The translations under genes and the position numbers were made by a program. 64,000 bases of DNA from Rhodopseudomonas pentothenatexigens (GTDB taxonomy: Bacteria > Pseudomonadota > Alphaproteobacteria > Rhizobiales > Xanthobacteraceae), in NCBI RefSeq assembly GCF_900218015.1, contig NZ_UFQQ01000004.1, forward strand, positions 124,001-188,000, written 5' to 3'. Positions 1 through 8,298 of the stretch are shown here, one piece after another (position 1 is the first letter of the stretch; every line of letters begins with the position of its first letter). Under the pieces are notes generated by a model. That model worked only from the letters and a program-made list of their open reading frames with translations, made no database searches and was not told the origin of the DNA.

Positions 1-1278
1 GCGGTCGGTGCCCCGCACGAGCTGGTCGAGCGTCGCGGCGCCGCCGATCTCGAACAGACCTTCATCGCCTATCTCGAAGAGGCGACCGGCGCGTCGCGCG
101 ACGGCGAGGAAACCAGCTTCGCGGCGCCGCGCGAGGCCGCCGCCCCGCAGCGGCGGTTCGATCCGTCGCGGCTGTGGGCCTACGCCCGCCGCGAGACCAT
201 GGAGATCCTGCGCGACCGGCTGAGGCTGGCGTTCGCGATTCTCGGCCCGCTGGTGCTGATGCTGACCTTCGGTTTCGGTATTTCGTTCGACGTCGAAAAT
301 CTCACCTACGCGGTGTACGACCAGGACAATACGCTGGAGAGCCGCGAACTGCTGGAGAGCTTCTCCGGCTCGCGCTACTTCAAGCAGGCGCCGGACATCA
401 CCTCGGCCGCCGAGATCGACCGCCGCCTCGCCAGCGGCGAATTGAAGCTGGCGATCGAAGTGCCGTCCGGGTTCGGACGCGATCTGCTCACCGGCAAATC
501 GCCGGAGGTGGCGGTCTGGATCGACGGCTCGATGCCGTTCCGGGCCGAGACCGTGCGCTCCTACGTCACCGGTCTGTCGCAGGCCTATCTGGCCGAGCAG
601 TATCGGCGGCATGGGATGGCGTCGCCGACTGCGCCGATCAATATCGAGACCCGCTTCCGCTACAATCAGGCGTTCAAGAGCGTGTATTCGATCATTCCGG
701 GCGTGATCACGCTGATCCTGATGCTGATCCCGGCGATGCTGACCGCGGTCGGCGTGGTGCGCGAGAAGGAAGTCGGCTCGATCGCCAATTTCCGCTCGAC
801 GCCCGTCACCGCGACCGAATTCCTGCTCGGCAAGCAGGTGCCCTACGCGCTGCTGTCGTTCTTCAGCTTCGTCCTCCTGATGACCGGTGCGATGCTGGTG
901 TTCGGGCTTCCGGTGCGTGGTTCGGTCGCCGCCTTGGTCGGCGGCGCACTGCTGTACGTGTTCTCCACCACCGCGCTCGGCATCCTGTTCTCGTCGTTCC
1001 TGCGCACCCAGATCGCGGCGATCTTCGTAGTCGCGATCATTTCGATCATCCCGGCGGTGAATTTTTCCGGCCTGCTGGTGCCGGTGTCGTCGCTGTCGCA
1101 GACCGGGCGGCTGTTCGGCCTGGCGTTTCCGGCCGCTTGGTTTCAGGAGGTCAGCATCGGCGCCTTCACCAAGGGCATGAGTCTCGCGATGTTGGCGCCG
1201 AACCTTTTGGTGCTGCTCGGCTTCGGCCTGCTCTATCTGGTTTGCGCGATCTTCGCGCTGCGCAAGCAGGAGGCGTGA
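1..1278 (+). CDS. RbbA-type ABC transporter, C-terminal part (ATPase tail fused to ABC-2 permease), 5'-truncated by window
   Basis: The reading frame is open from base 1, so the gene begins upstream of the window. The first ~30 residues (AAVGAPHE-like then AADLEQTFIAYLEE) resemble the end of the second ATP-binding cassette of RbbA/YhiH proteins. A charged linker follows, then an ABC-2 type membrane domain: one hydrophobic segment at visible residues ~75-95, a large extracytoplasmic domain, and a hydrophobic C-terminal cluster from ~230 to 420. An internal ATG at 199 could be taken as the start of a free-standing permease, but the in-frame upstream cassette argues for a fusion. The next gene starts 2 bases after the stop and is the partner permease. 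The family exports drugs or other compounds; the substrate cannot be read from sequence. A membrane-fusion protein is expected upstream. Confidence 0.85.
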   Translation, partial: AVGAPHELVERRGAADLEQTFIAYLEEATGASRDGEETSFAAPREAAAPQRRFDPSRLWAYARRETMEILRDRLRLAFAILGPLVLMLTFGFGISFDVENLTYAVYDQDNTLESRELLESFSGSRYFKQAPDITSAAEIDRRLASGELKLAIEVPSGFGRDLLTGKSPEVAVWIDGSMPFRAETVRSYVTGLSQAYLAEQYRRHGMASPTAPINIETRFRYNQAFKSVYSIIPGVITLILMLIPAMLTAVGVVREKEVGSIANFRSTPVTATEFLLGKQVPYALLSFFSFVLLMTGAMLVFGLPVRGSVAALVGGALLYVFSTTALGILFSSFLRTQIAAIFVVAIISIIPAVNFSGLLVPVSSLSQTGRLFGLAFPAAWFQEVSIGAFTKGMSLAMLAPNLLVLLGFGLLYLVCAIFALRKQEA

Positions 1279-1280
1279 CG

Positions 1281-2411
1281 ATGGGCTTCTCGATGTTGCG
1301 ACACATCTATCGGCTCACCGGCAAGGAGCTGCGCAGCCTGTGGGCCGACCCGATTCTGCTCGGCTTCATCGTCTATGTGTTCAGCGCCGCCGTCTATACG
1401 ATCGCGACCGGGGCCAAGTTCGAGGTCGAGGCGGCGCGGGTTGCGGTGGTCGACGAGGATCATTCCGAGCTGTCGCGGCGGATCGCCGCGGCGTTGCTGC
1501 CCCCGCTGTTCCGCACCGCCGAGCAGATCACGCCGGCCGGGATCGACACGGCGATGGACAACGGCCGCTATGTCTTCGTGCTCGAGATTCCGCCGAAGTT
1601 CGAGTCCGACGCGCTGTCGGGCAAGACCCCCACGGTGCAGATCGACGTCGACGCCACCGCGATGGCGATCGCCGGCAACGGCGCGGTCGACATCCAGAAC
1701 ATCGTGTTGCGCGAGACCGCCGCTTACTTGCGCAAGGATTCCGGAACCAGTGCGACGCCGGTCAATCTGGTGATGCACACCAAATTCAATCCGAACCTGA
1801 ACTCGGCCTGGTTCACCTCTGTGATGCAGGTGATCAACAACATCGCGACGTTGTCGATCATCCTCACCGGCGCGGCGCTGATCCGGGAGCGCGAGCGCGG
1901 CACCATCGAGCATCTTCTGGTGATGCCGGTGAACCCGCTCGAAATCATGCTGTCGAAGATCATCGCCAATGGCGCGGTGATCGTCGCCGCCGCGCTGCTG
2001 TCGCTGCAGTTCATGGTCAAAGGCGTGCTCGGCGTGCCGATCGCCGGCTCGGTGCCGCTGTTCACGCTCGGGATGGTGCTGTTCATGTTCTCGGTCACCG
2101 CGCTCGGCCTGCTGCTGGCGACCTATGCCCGCACCATGCCGCAGTTCGGCCTGCTGGCGATCCCGGTGATCGTGATCCTGTATCTGCTGTCGGGCGCCAC
2201 CACGCCGGTCGAGACGATGCCGGCCTGGCTGCAATTCCTGATGCAGTTCACGCCGAACACCCAGTTCGTTTCGTTCTCTCAGGCCGTGCTGTATCGCGGC
2301 GCCGGATTCGATCTGGTGTGGCCGCAAATGCTGGCTTTGCTGGCGATCGGCGGTGTAACGCTCGGCATCTGCCGTGTTCGCTTCGCCAAGACGATTTCCG
2401 CACAGGACTGA
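1281..2411 (+). CDS. ABC-2 type transporter permease (YhhJ-like)
   Basis: The 376-residue membrane protein starts at ATG 1281, 2 bases after the fused ATPase/permease gene, so the two are almost certainly one operon and form one exporter. The architecture is typical of ABC-2 permeases. A single N-terminal membrane segment (residues ~20-42) is followed by a ~140-residue extracytoplasmic region and a C-terminal cluster of five or so segments. A conserved RERERGTIEHLLVMP stretch precedes the second segment. Longer frame-open sequence lies upstream of 1281 but overlaps the preceding gene in another frame, so it is not coding. The pair resembles E. coli yhiH(rbbA)-yhhJ, whose usual third partner is the membrane-fusion protein YhiI. 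Substrate is unknown. Confidence 0.88.
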   Translation: MGFSMLRHIYRLTGKELRSLWADPILLGFIVYVFSAAVYTIATGAKFEVEAARVAVVDEDHSELSRRIAAALLPPLFRTAEQITPAGIDTAMDNGRYVFVLEIPPKFESDALSGKTPTVQIDVDATAMAIAGNGAVDIQNIVLRETAAYLRKDSGTSATPVNLVMHTKFNPNLNSAWFTSVMQVINNIATLSIILTGAALIRERERGTIEHLLVMPVNPLEIMLSKIIANGAVIVAAALLSLQFMVKGVLGVPIAGSVPLFTLGMVLFMFSVTALGLLLATYARTMPQFGLLAIPVIVILYLLSGATTPVETMPAWLQFLMQFTPNTQFVSFSQAVLYRGAGFDLVWPQMLALLAIGGVTLGICRVRFAKTISAQD

Positions 2412-2417
2412 GCGCAA

Positions 2418-3707
2418 TCACTCCGCCGGCGCCAGCCGCGCACCGGAGGCGGCCTGCCGGCTGCGCTTCGTCGCCAGCCGCGCGCGGCGCTTGCGCGCCC
2501 AGATCACCACGCCGGTGACCGACAGCGCCGCAACCACCAGGCCCATCGCCGAGATCAGGATGCGGCCGGGCAGGCCGAGAATGCGGCCGGAGTGCAGTGG
2601 AAGCTGCATCTGCACGAACACGTCGGCCGCCGTGCCGGTCCACGGCAGCCGGTCGCCGAGATAGCGGCCGTCCTCGCTGTCGTAATACAGCTGTGCCGGT
2701 CCGACGCCAGCGGCGCCGTGCTCTTCACCCGGCTTGAAGAACGCCGCCGCGAACACCCCGTGCGCCGGCCCGTAGAACAGTGAACCGAGCGGTTCGGTGA
2801 AACCGCGCGCTCTGCCGTCGGCGGTGGCCCGCGCCGCGATCTCGGCAAAGGTCATCTTCGGTTCGATCGGGTGGTCGAGGTCGCGATAGGGGCGCTGTTC
2901 GTAAGGTGTCGGCGTGTAGTTCGACACCGTCTTCATCAGCGGCGAGAACACCTCGAAATACAGATTCAGCGAGAACGCTGTGAACGCGACGATGAACAGC
3001 ACCCCCCAGGTCCACAGGCTGAAGGCGCGGTGAATGTCGAAGTTGATGCGGTAGGCGCTGCCCGACGTCTTGATCTTCCAGGCCGGCGCCCACCGCGCCC
3101 ACAACCCCTTGCCGATCTCGCGGCGTACCGCCGGTGCTTGGCCGGCGCTCAGCAGCTTGCGGGCCGGCAGCGTCAGATAGAAGCCGACGAAGCAATCGAT
3201 CGTCCAGACGATCGCAATGATACCGAGCAGCCGCGCACCCCAGCGATCGCTGCCCCAGAACTCGGGCACGTGCATGGTGTAGTGCAGCTTGTAGAGAAAC
3301 GAGACGACGTTCTCACGCGTGATCGGCCATACCGCGCCCCAATAGCGTCGGCCGAGCTCCGCCCCGGTATGCGGATCGAGAAAGATCTGATTGTAGTCGA
3401 GTGCGTAGCGTTTGCCCGAGGCCGGATCGATCCGCGGCATCACGAAGAACGCCAGCGAGTGTCCAGGCTCCGCCGCCATCGGGAAGTACACCACCCGGGC
3501 GCGCGGATCGCGCTGCTCGATCTGCTTGGCAAGCTCGGTCGAGGCCATCGCCGGGCCCGAGCTGGAGACGTCGAACAGTCTGGTGTTGATGCTCTCGTCG
3601 ATCTCGTGATCCCATGAGATCACCGCGCCGGTGACGCCGGAGAAAAACAAAAACGCTGCGGTGATGAGGCCCGCCCAGCGGTGCAGCCGCCCGAATATCG
3701 ATCTCAT
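2418..3707 (-). CDS. PepSY-associated TM domain protein (PiuB-like)
   Basis: This 429-residue inner-membrane protein has the PepSY_TM layout: a segment at residues ~11-33 beginning HRWAGLI, a large periplasmic PepSY region, segments near 158-180 and 230-255, and a last segment near 385-410 followed by a basic tail (RKRRAR). Histidines at the membrane edges (HYTMHVPEFWG, LHSGRILG) are typical. Members are often iron-regulated and sit near TonB-dependent siderophore receptors; some reduce ferric siderophores. No receptor is present here. It converges on the ABC permease with a 6-base gap. A candidate iron-control palindrome lies 46 bases upstream of the start. The iron-uptake role is inferred from the family and this site only. 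Confidence 0.85.
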   Translation of the reverse strand: MRSIFGRLHRWAGLITAAFLFFSGVTGAVISWDHEIDESINTRLFDVSSSGPAMASTELAKQIEQRDPRARVVYFPMAAEPGHSLAFFVMPRIDPASGKRYALDYNQIFLDPHTGAELGRRYWGAVWPITRENVVSFLYKLHYTMHVPEFWGSDRWGARLLGIIAIVWTIDCFVGFYLTLPARKLLSAGQAPAVRREIGKGLWARWAPAWKIKTSGSAYRINFDIHRAFSLWTWGVLFIVAFTAFSLNLYFEVFSPLMKTVSNYTPTPYEQRPYRDLDHPIEPKMTFAEIAARATADGRARGFTEPLGSLFYGPAHGVFAAAFFKPGEEHGAAGVGPAQLYYDSEDGRYLGDRLPWTGTAADVFVQMQLPLHSGRILGLPGRILISAMGLVVAALSVTGVVIWARKRRARLATKRSRQAASGARLAPAE

Positions 3708-3752
3708 GCCTATCGCTGTACCGCGTCAGGCAGGCGACGCCAGTGGGGCGAG

Positions 3753-3769
3753 TTTGGAATAATTTCAAA
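3753..3769 (-). promoter_or_regulatory. Candidate Irr/Fur-type iron control palindrome upstream of PepSY gene
   Basis: TTTGGAA-TAA-TTTCAAA is a near-palindrome (6 of 7 arm positions pair) centred 54 bases upstream of the PepSY start. It resembles the rhizobial iron control element TTTAGAA-N3-TTCTAAA bound by Irr, matching 6/7 on the left and 5/7 on the right. The match was made by eye against the remembered consensus, so it is only a candidate. Confidence 0.35.
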
Positions 3770-3881
3770 CTGCAGCATTGCCTTGCGCGCGCATGGCCTT
3801 ACACGCGCGTGAAACGCCACGCTGCGGCAATCCGTCCCGCGCGGGCGCGGTTCCACAACGGTGATCCGCTGCAGCCTGGAT

Positions 3882-4064
3882 TCAAGCCGACCAGCAATCC
3901 TGCTCTTCGCGATACGCCTGTTCGTTGAGGCGATCAGCAATCTCATCGGCGAGCTGCTTGGTCTTTGCCTCGGCGATGGTCTTTCCGTCGGTCGTCTTCA
4001 GCGCCGATCGTTCGGCTTCGATCGGAAAGTCGTCCGGCTGCAGTGTGTCGTCACGGTCAGACAT
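3882..4064 (-). CDS. Conserved small hypothetical protein, 60 aa
   Basis: A small, highly charged soluble protein (MSDRDDTLQPDDFPIEAE..., ending EEQDCWSA). The start at 4064 is chosen because GGAGG lies 8 bases upstream; an upstream in-frame extension to 4163 has no such site and reads poorly. The protein is rich in Asp, Glu and Lys, is probably helical in its C-terminal half, and has no signal peptide or membrane segment. I do not recognise a domain. It is divergent from the IclR-type regulator, so the two genes share a ~150-base control region that contains a strong palindrome. Confidence 0.6.
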   Translation of the reverse strand: MSDRDDTLQPDDFPIEAERSALKTTDGKTIAEAKTKQLADEIADRLNEQAYREEQDCWSA

Positions 4065-4159
4065 GGCGAAATCCTCCAGATGCCAAGTCAACGCGCGAAC
4101 ACCGCTGGCGGTTGCCTGCCGCAGGATCTCAGTCTCCGTCCACATAATGGACGGTAAAG

Positions 4160-4181
4160 CCAATCAATTGCAATTTATTGG
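4160..4181. promoter_or_regulatory. 22-bp near-perfect palindrome, candidate IclR-family operator
   Basis: Half-sites CCAATCAATTG and CAATTTATTGG are adjacent and form a dyad in which 20 of 22 positions are symmetric. It sits in the only AT-rich stretch of the divergent region and overlaps the -35 of the best promoter candidate for the IclR gene. IclR regulators commonly bind such dyads and autoregulate, so this is the likely site; the assignment is inference. Confidence 0.5.
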
Positions 4182-4207
4182 ACATGAGCATCTCTCTTCA
4201 TCATACT
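4178..4207 (+). promoter_or_regulatory. Candidate promoter for IclR-family gene
   Basis: TTGGAC (4178-4183), an 18-base spacer and CATACT (4202-4207) give a moderate sigma-70-like match. Transcription would begin at about 4213-4214, essentially at the ATG 4214, which has no visible ribosome binding site. A leaderless message is therefore possible. This is weak evidence from a single sequence. Confidence 0.3.
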
Positions 4208-4213
4208 AATCAT

Positions 4214-5089
4214 ATGACCGATGCCACTCGGATCCGACCGACCTTCATGTCGAGCCCGTCTGCCGAAGCCGTTCTGGCCGACAGCGCCGGCGATGCGGCG
4301 TTCGCCACCACGCTCGCCAAGGGGCTTGTGGTGCTCGAAGCGTTCGAGGGCGCAACCCCGCTCGGCAACATGGAAATCTCGGTGCGCACCGGGATTCCGC
4401 GGCCGACGGTGGCCCGGCTCACCCATACGCTCGCGGAACTCGGCTACCTGAGTTACGACGCCCGCATCGCCAAATACGCGGTCGGCGCCAGGGCGCTGCG
4501 GATGCTGCACCCGCTGCTTGCGGGCATGCCGTTCCGCCAGCTCGCCCGGCCGTTGATGCAGGATCTCGCCTACAGCGTCCGCGGCACAGTTTCGATCGGT
4601 CTGCTCGACGGACCGTCGGTGGTATATGTCGAAACCGCAAGGTCAGGCGACGTCGGTCCGCACACCCCGGATATCGGCATGCCGATCCCGGTGGTTCGCA
4701 CCGCCATGGGGCGCGCGGCGGCGGCGACGCTGCCGGAGGCCGAGGCCGCACGGCTTGAACGGCAGCTCGAATCCGCCGATGCCGCAATGTGGGCGAGCTA
4801 CCACGAACTGTATCGCGACGGGCTGCGGCAATGCGCCGAGCGCCAGTTCTGCACCTGCTTCGGCGACTACATGCCGGCCATCCACGCCATTGCGGCGCCG
4901 CTGTTCCGGCTGCGCGATCGGTCGTTCGCCATCAATTGCGGCATCCCGGCGTTTCGATTGCAGCCGGGCCAGCTCGAGGGCGAGATCGGCCCCCGGCTTC
5001 GCGCGCTGGCGGAGAGCATTCGGGCGCTGGTCGCGCACACAGAACCTGCGGCACCGCGATCGCGCGGAGCCAAGACAAATACGAGGTGA
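4214..5089 (+). CDS. IclR family transcriptional regulator
   Basis: The protein has an N-terminal winged helix (from about FATTLAKGLVVLEAFEGA, with recognition region IPRPTVARLTHTLAELGYL) and a C-terminal IclR effector domain with the GLLDGPSVVYVETARSG and MPAIHAIAAPLF stretches. Members respond to small aromatic or organic acids. Three in-frame starts are possible: ATG 4184, 4214 or 4247. None has a clear ribosome binding site; 4214 is chosen because it fits the promoter candidate. The 22-bp palindrome just upstream is the probable operator. The following gene, a tripartite tricarboxylate transporter binding protein 157 bases downstream on the same strand, is the obvious target, so the regulator probably controls uptake of an organic acid. 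Confidence 0.88.
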   Translation: MTDATRIRPTFMSSPSAEAVLADSAGDAAFATTLAKGLVVLEAFEGATPLGNMEISVRTGIPRPTVARLTHTLAELGYLSYDARIAKYAVGARALRMLHPLLAGMPFRQLARPLMQDLAYSVRGTVSIGLLDGPSVVYVETARSGDVGPHTPDIGMPIPVVRTAMGRAAAATLPEAEAARLERQLESADAAMWASYHELYRDGLRQCAERQFCTCFGDYMPAIHAIAAPLFRLRDRSFAINCGIPAFRLQPGQLEGEIGPRLRALAESIRALVAHTEPAAPRSRGAKTNTR

Positions 5090-5246
5090 GACGCTGCGAC
5101 CGCCGCGTTGCCTTCGCAGCGTCGGCGGGAACAGCGGACATCGCTTCGCACGGGAGAGAAACCAGAGCGTCGCCGGGTGATCGCATCCGGCCACGTTCGC
5201 GCTCGCACCGAGTTGCACGGTGCAGCGCCGAAGCAGGGAGGACGCC

Positions 5247-6221
5247 ATGCCGATTACCCGCCGCATGCTGCTCGCCAGCGCCGCTGCCACCTTCGCCACG
5301 CCGATATCGACCGCGGTCGCAGCCGGCGATTGGCCGGCCCGAGTGGTCAAAACCGTATCACCCTATGGGGCGGGCGGCGCCAACGACATCTCGCTGCGGA
5401 TCCTCAACGACTTCTTCGAGCGCGAGCTGAAACAGCAGTTCATAGTCGAGAACAAACCCGGGGCCGGAACCCGTCTCGCCAACGAAATGGTCGCGCACAG
5501 CCAGCCTGACGGCTACACCTTCCTGTATGCCGCGGCGCCCTACGCCACGGCAGAAGCGCTGTTCGGCAAACTCAACTATCAGCGCAGCGAATTGCGGCCG
5601 GTGGCGATGGCGGCGTTCGCGCCGATCTTCCTGATCGTGAACGCCAAGTCCGAGTTCAAGACGCTGCCGGAGCTGATCGCTTACGGCAAGGCGAAACCGG
5701 AAGGGCTGACGTTCGGCTCGCCCGGGCCTGGCTCGCAGCCGCATCTTGCCGCCGAATTGCTGTTCAAGACCGCCGGCGTCAAGGGGCTGAACGTGCCGCT
5801 GCGCGGCGACGCCGCCGCCTACACCGAACTGCTCGCCGGCCGGGTCGACGCCACTTTCACCGCAATCAGCTCGGCGCTGCCGCACATCAAGGCGGGGAAT
5901 TTCCGCGTCCTCGGCTCCGGCTCGGCCGAGCGTAGCGCGATCTATCCCGAGGCGCCGACGCTGACCGAACTCGGCTATCCGCAGGTCGTCGCCACCGGCT
6001 GGTACGGCTTCCTGGCGCCGGCCGCGACGCCGTCGCCGATCGTCGAACGGCTGCAGGATCTCGTGCTGCGCGCACTCGGCGATCCCGATGTGAAGAACAA
6101 GCTGCTCGCCCAGGGACTGGACGCCCACGGGCTGAAGGGAGCGGAATTTGCGGCCTTCATCGACGCCGAAACTGCGAAGTGGAGCAGGGTGATCGAAGAC
6201 GCCGGATTGAGAGAGAAATGA
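5247..6221 (+). CDS. Tripartite tricarboxylate transporter (Bug/TctC) family solute-binding protein
   Basis: A 324-residue periplasmic binding protein. The start at 5247 is preceded by AGGGAGGA, so the longer frame to 5220 is not used. The N-terminus (PITRRMLLASAAATFATP) is a signal peptide with a twin arginine, possibly Tat-exported. The mature part has the Bug-family features: YGAGGANDISLR near the start, NKPGAGTRLANE, and the GSQPHLAAELLF segment. Family members bind di- and tricarboxylates or aromatic acids for TctAB permeases. No TctA or TctB gene is near, so this is an orphan binding protein that must use a permease encoded elsewhere or act as a sensor component. Confidence 0.9.
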   Translation: MPITRRMLLASAAATFATPISTAVAAGDWPARVVKTVSPYGAGGANDISLRILNDFFERELKQQFIVENKPGAGTRLANEMVAHSQPDGYTFLYAAAPYATAEALFGKLNYQRSELRPVAMAAFAPIFLIVNAKSEFKTLPELIAYGKAKPEGLTFGSPGPGSQPHLAAELLFKTAGVKGLNVPLRGDAAAYTELLAGRVDATFTAISSALPHIKAGNFRVLGSGSAERSAIYPEAPTLTELGYPQVVATGWYGFLAPAATPSPIVERLQDLVLRALGDPDVKNKLLAQGLDAHGLKGAEFAAFIDAETAKWSRVIEDAGLREK

Positions 6222-6226
6222 CGGCC

Positions 6227-6243
6227 GTCGGCGGGCCGCCGAC
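6227..6243 (+). other. GC-rich hairpin between the two binding-protein genes
   Basis: GTCGGC-GGGCC-GCCGAC lies 5 bases after the stop of the upstream gene and 33 bases before the next ATG. No T-run follows, so it is unlikely to be a full terminator; it could protect the upstream message 3' end or reduce read-through. Confidence 0.35.
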
Positions 6244-6276
6244 GTCAAGAATAACAGTATCAAAGGGAGGAACGTC

Positions 6277-7497
6277 ATGAGGAGAGTCGCAGCGAGCTTC
6301 GCCGTCTCGGCGCTGGCGATCGCATTGTCGGTATCGGCCGCGCTGGCGCAGAAGAAATACGATACCGGCGCCAGCGACAGCGAAATCAAGGTGGGCCAGA
6401 CAGCGCCGCTGTCGGGTCCGGCTTCGGCCTACTCCTCGATCGCCAAGACCCAGGCTGCCTACATGCGGATGGTGAACGAGCAGGGCGGCATCAACGGCCG
6501 CAAGATCAATCTGATCCAGTACGACGACGCCTATTCGCCGCCGAAGACCGTGGAGCAGGTGCGGAAGCTGGTCGAGAGCGACGAGGTGCTGCTGACGTTC
6601 CAGATCATCGGCACCGCACCGAACGCCGCGGTGCAGAAATATCTCAACGTCAAGAAAGTGCCGCAACTGTTCGCCGCCACAGGCGCGGCGCGCTTCACCG
6701 ATCCGAAAAACTATCCGTGGACCATGGGATTCAATCCCAGCTACTTCGTCGAAGGGCGGATCTACGGCCAGTTTATCCTGAAGCAGCATCCGAACGCCAA
6801 GGTCGGCGTGCTGTATCAGAACGACGACCTCGGCAAGGACTATCTCGCCGGCATCAAGGCCGGGCTCGGTGACAAAGCGGCGAAGATGATCGTGGCCGAG
6901 GCGTCTTACGAATTGTCCGAGCCGACGATCGATTCCCAGCTCCTCAAGATCAGGGATTCCGGCGCCGACCTCTTGTTCAGCGCCGCGACGCCGAAGCAGG
7001 CCGCCCAGGCGATCAAGAAGCTGTACGAGATCGGCTGGCATCCGGTGCACATCATCGACATCAACGCCGGCTCGATCGGCGCGGTGCTGAAGCCGGCCGG
7101 ATTGGACGCGTCCAAAGGCGTGATCAGCGTCGGCTACGTCAAGGAGCCCGACGATCCGCAGTGGGCGAGCGATCCGGGCAATAAGCGTTATCTCGACTTC
7201 ATGGCGAAGTATTACCCGGACGGCGATCGCAATTCGAGCTTCAACGTCTACGGCTACATCACCGCGCAGCTTCTGGTTCACGTCTTGAAGGCCTGCGGCG
7301 ACAATCTCACCCGCGACAACGTGATGCATCAGGCGACGCACATGACCAAGGTGCCGCTCGACATGCTGCTCCCCGGCATCAGCGTCACCACCACGCCGAC
7401 CGACTATCGCGTCAACAAGCAGTTCCAGATGGCGACGTTCGACGGCGAAAAGTGGGAGCGGTTCGGCGACATCATCGCCGATCAGGCCAAGGAGTAG
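6277..7497 (+). CDS. Branched-chain amino acid-type (LivJ/Peripla_BP_6) substrate-binding protein
   Basis: A 406-residue periplasmic binding protein with a clear signal peptide (basic start MRRVAAS, hydrophobic core, cleavage near ALAQ) and a strong ribosome site AGGGAGGA. The mature protein begins with the type I fold hallmark EIKVGQTAPLSGPASAYSSI, followed by NEQGGINGRKINLI and YQNDDLGKDYLAG. Members bind amino acids, amides or aromatic acids for HAAT-type ABC transporters. No livHMGF genes are adjacent. It lies 55 bases after the TTT binding protein on the same strand, with a hairpin between, so both may belong to the IclR regulon. Ligand unknown. Confidence 0.9.
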   Translation: MRRVAASFAVSALAIALSVSAALAQKKYDTGASDSEIKVGQTAPLSGPASAYSSIAKTQAAYMRMVNEQGGINGRKINLIQYDDAYSPPKTVEQVRKLVESDEVLLTFQIIGTAPNAAVQKYLNVKKVPQLFAATGAARFTDPKNYPWTMGFNPSYFVEGRIYGQFILKQHPNAKVGVLYQNDDLGKDYLAGIKAGLGDKAAKMIVAEASYELSEPTIDSQLLKIRDSGADLLFSAATPKQAAQAIKKLYEIGWHPVHIIDINAGSIGAVLKPAGLDASKGVISVGYVKEPDDPQWASDPGNKRYLDFMAKYYPDGDRNSSFNVYGYITAQLLVHVLKACGDNLTRDNVMHQATHMTKVPLDMLLPGISVTTTPTDYRVNKQFQMATFDGEKWERFGDIIADQAKE

Positions 7498-7556
7498 GCC
7501 CGCGTCAGCGAGCGGGCAGACCGCCCTTCGATCGGTGCAACGAACTTCCGCCCGGT

Positions 7557-7630
7557 CCTTGCGAGCGAAGCAATCCAGAACCTCGCGTACCAAGCTGGAT
7601 TGCTTCGTCGCTTCGCTCCTCGCAATGACT
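7557..7630. repeat. Intergenic palindromic repeat, family A (degenerate copy)
   Basis: Imperfect inverted repeat with arms TTGCGAGCGAAGCAATCCAG and CTGGATTGCTTCG...CTCGCAATGAC around a short loop. It is a variant of the perfect copy at 30526-30604. It lies between the LivJ-type gene and the 3' end of the flavoprotein gene, in a convergent intergenic space where it could also act as a bidirectional transcript end. Confidence 0.75.
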
Positions 7631-7650
7631 GTGGACGAGCGGGGGCGTAG

Positions 7651-8298
7651 CTACCACATCGACGCCTTGGCGCGTTCCGGCCAGGCGCGGTCGTAGGCTT
7701 CGCCGCCGACGCGGCCTGCGGTCATCGAAGCGAGGATTTCGCCGGGCGTCGGCAGCGTGTCCTGCGCGATCTGCTTGCTCGGGTCCCACAGGCCGGAGCG
7801 GATCAGTGCGCGGCCGCATTGGAAATAGATTTCCTCGACCGTCATCACAATCACGGTGCGCGGCGCCTTGCCTTCGACGTCGAACGACATCCGCAAGGCT
7901 TCGTCGGCGGTGACGTAGCCGCGACCATTGATACGCAAGGCATTGATCGAGCCGGGAATCAGCAGCATCAGCGCGATGCGCGGATCGCGCACCACGTTGC
8001 GCAAGGAGTCGATCCGGTTGTTGCCGCGGCGGTCGGGGATCAGCAGCGTGGTGTCGTCATGGACCCGGATGAACCCAGGCACGTCGCCGCGCGGCGAGCA
8101 GTCGAGCCCCTCCGGCCCCACGGTGGCAAGCGCTGCAAACGGCGATTTTTCGATCAGCGTGCTATAGGGCGGCGTGATCCAGTGCGCCACCTTTTCGGTG
8201 GAGGCGTCGTTCGGCACGCCGTAGATCGCCTCCAGCGCCTCGACCGTGTCGAGCGCGGGGAAGGCGGTGCGGGGGTCGTCAGGGCTGCGGGCGTCCAT
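7651..8298 (-). CDS. MSMEG_1061-type FMN-dependent PPOX family flavoprotein
   Basis: A 215-residue protein of the pyridoxamine-5'-phosphate-oxidase-like split-barrel fold. Recognisable stretches are FAALATVGPEGLDCSPRGD, LIPDRRGNNRIDSLRNVV and DPRIALMLLIPG, which line the FMN site in this family. The C-terminal part FQCGRALIRSGLWDP is typical of the MSMEG_1061 subgroup. Members bind FMN or F420-like flavins; physiological substrates are mostly unknown. The start lies inside phnN (20-base overlap) and is preceded by GGAGAT within that gene, so it is probably translated from the end of the phn message. A role in phosphonate metabolism is not established. Confidence 0.85.
   Translation of the reverse strand: MDARSPDDPRTAFPALDTVEALEAIYGVPNDASTEKVAHWITPPYSTLIEKSPFAALATVGPEGLDCSPRGDVPGFIRVHDDTTLLIPDRRGNNRIDSLRNVVRDPRIALMLLIPGSINALRINGRGYVTADEALRMSFDVEGKAPRTVIVMTVEEIYFQCGRALIRSGLWDPSKQIAQDTLPTPGEILASMTAGRVGGEAYDRAWPERAKASMW

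Noticed and set aside
174-1280. Extension of the second ABC permease upstream of 1281
   Set aside because: That stretch overlaps the first permease in another frame and does not read as membrane protein until ATG 1281.
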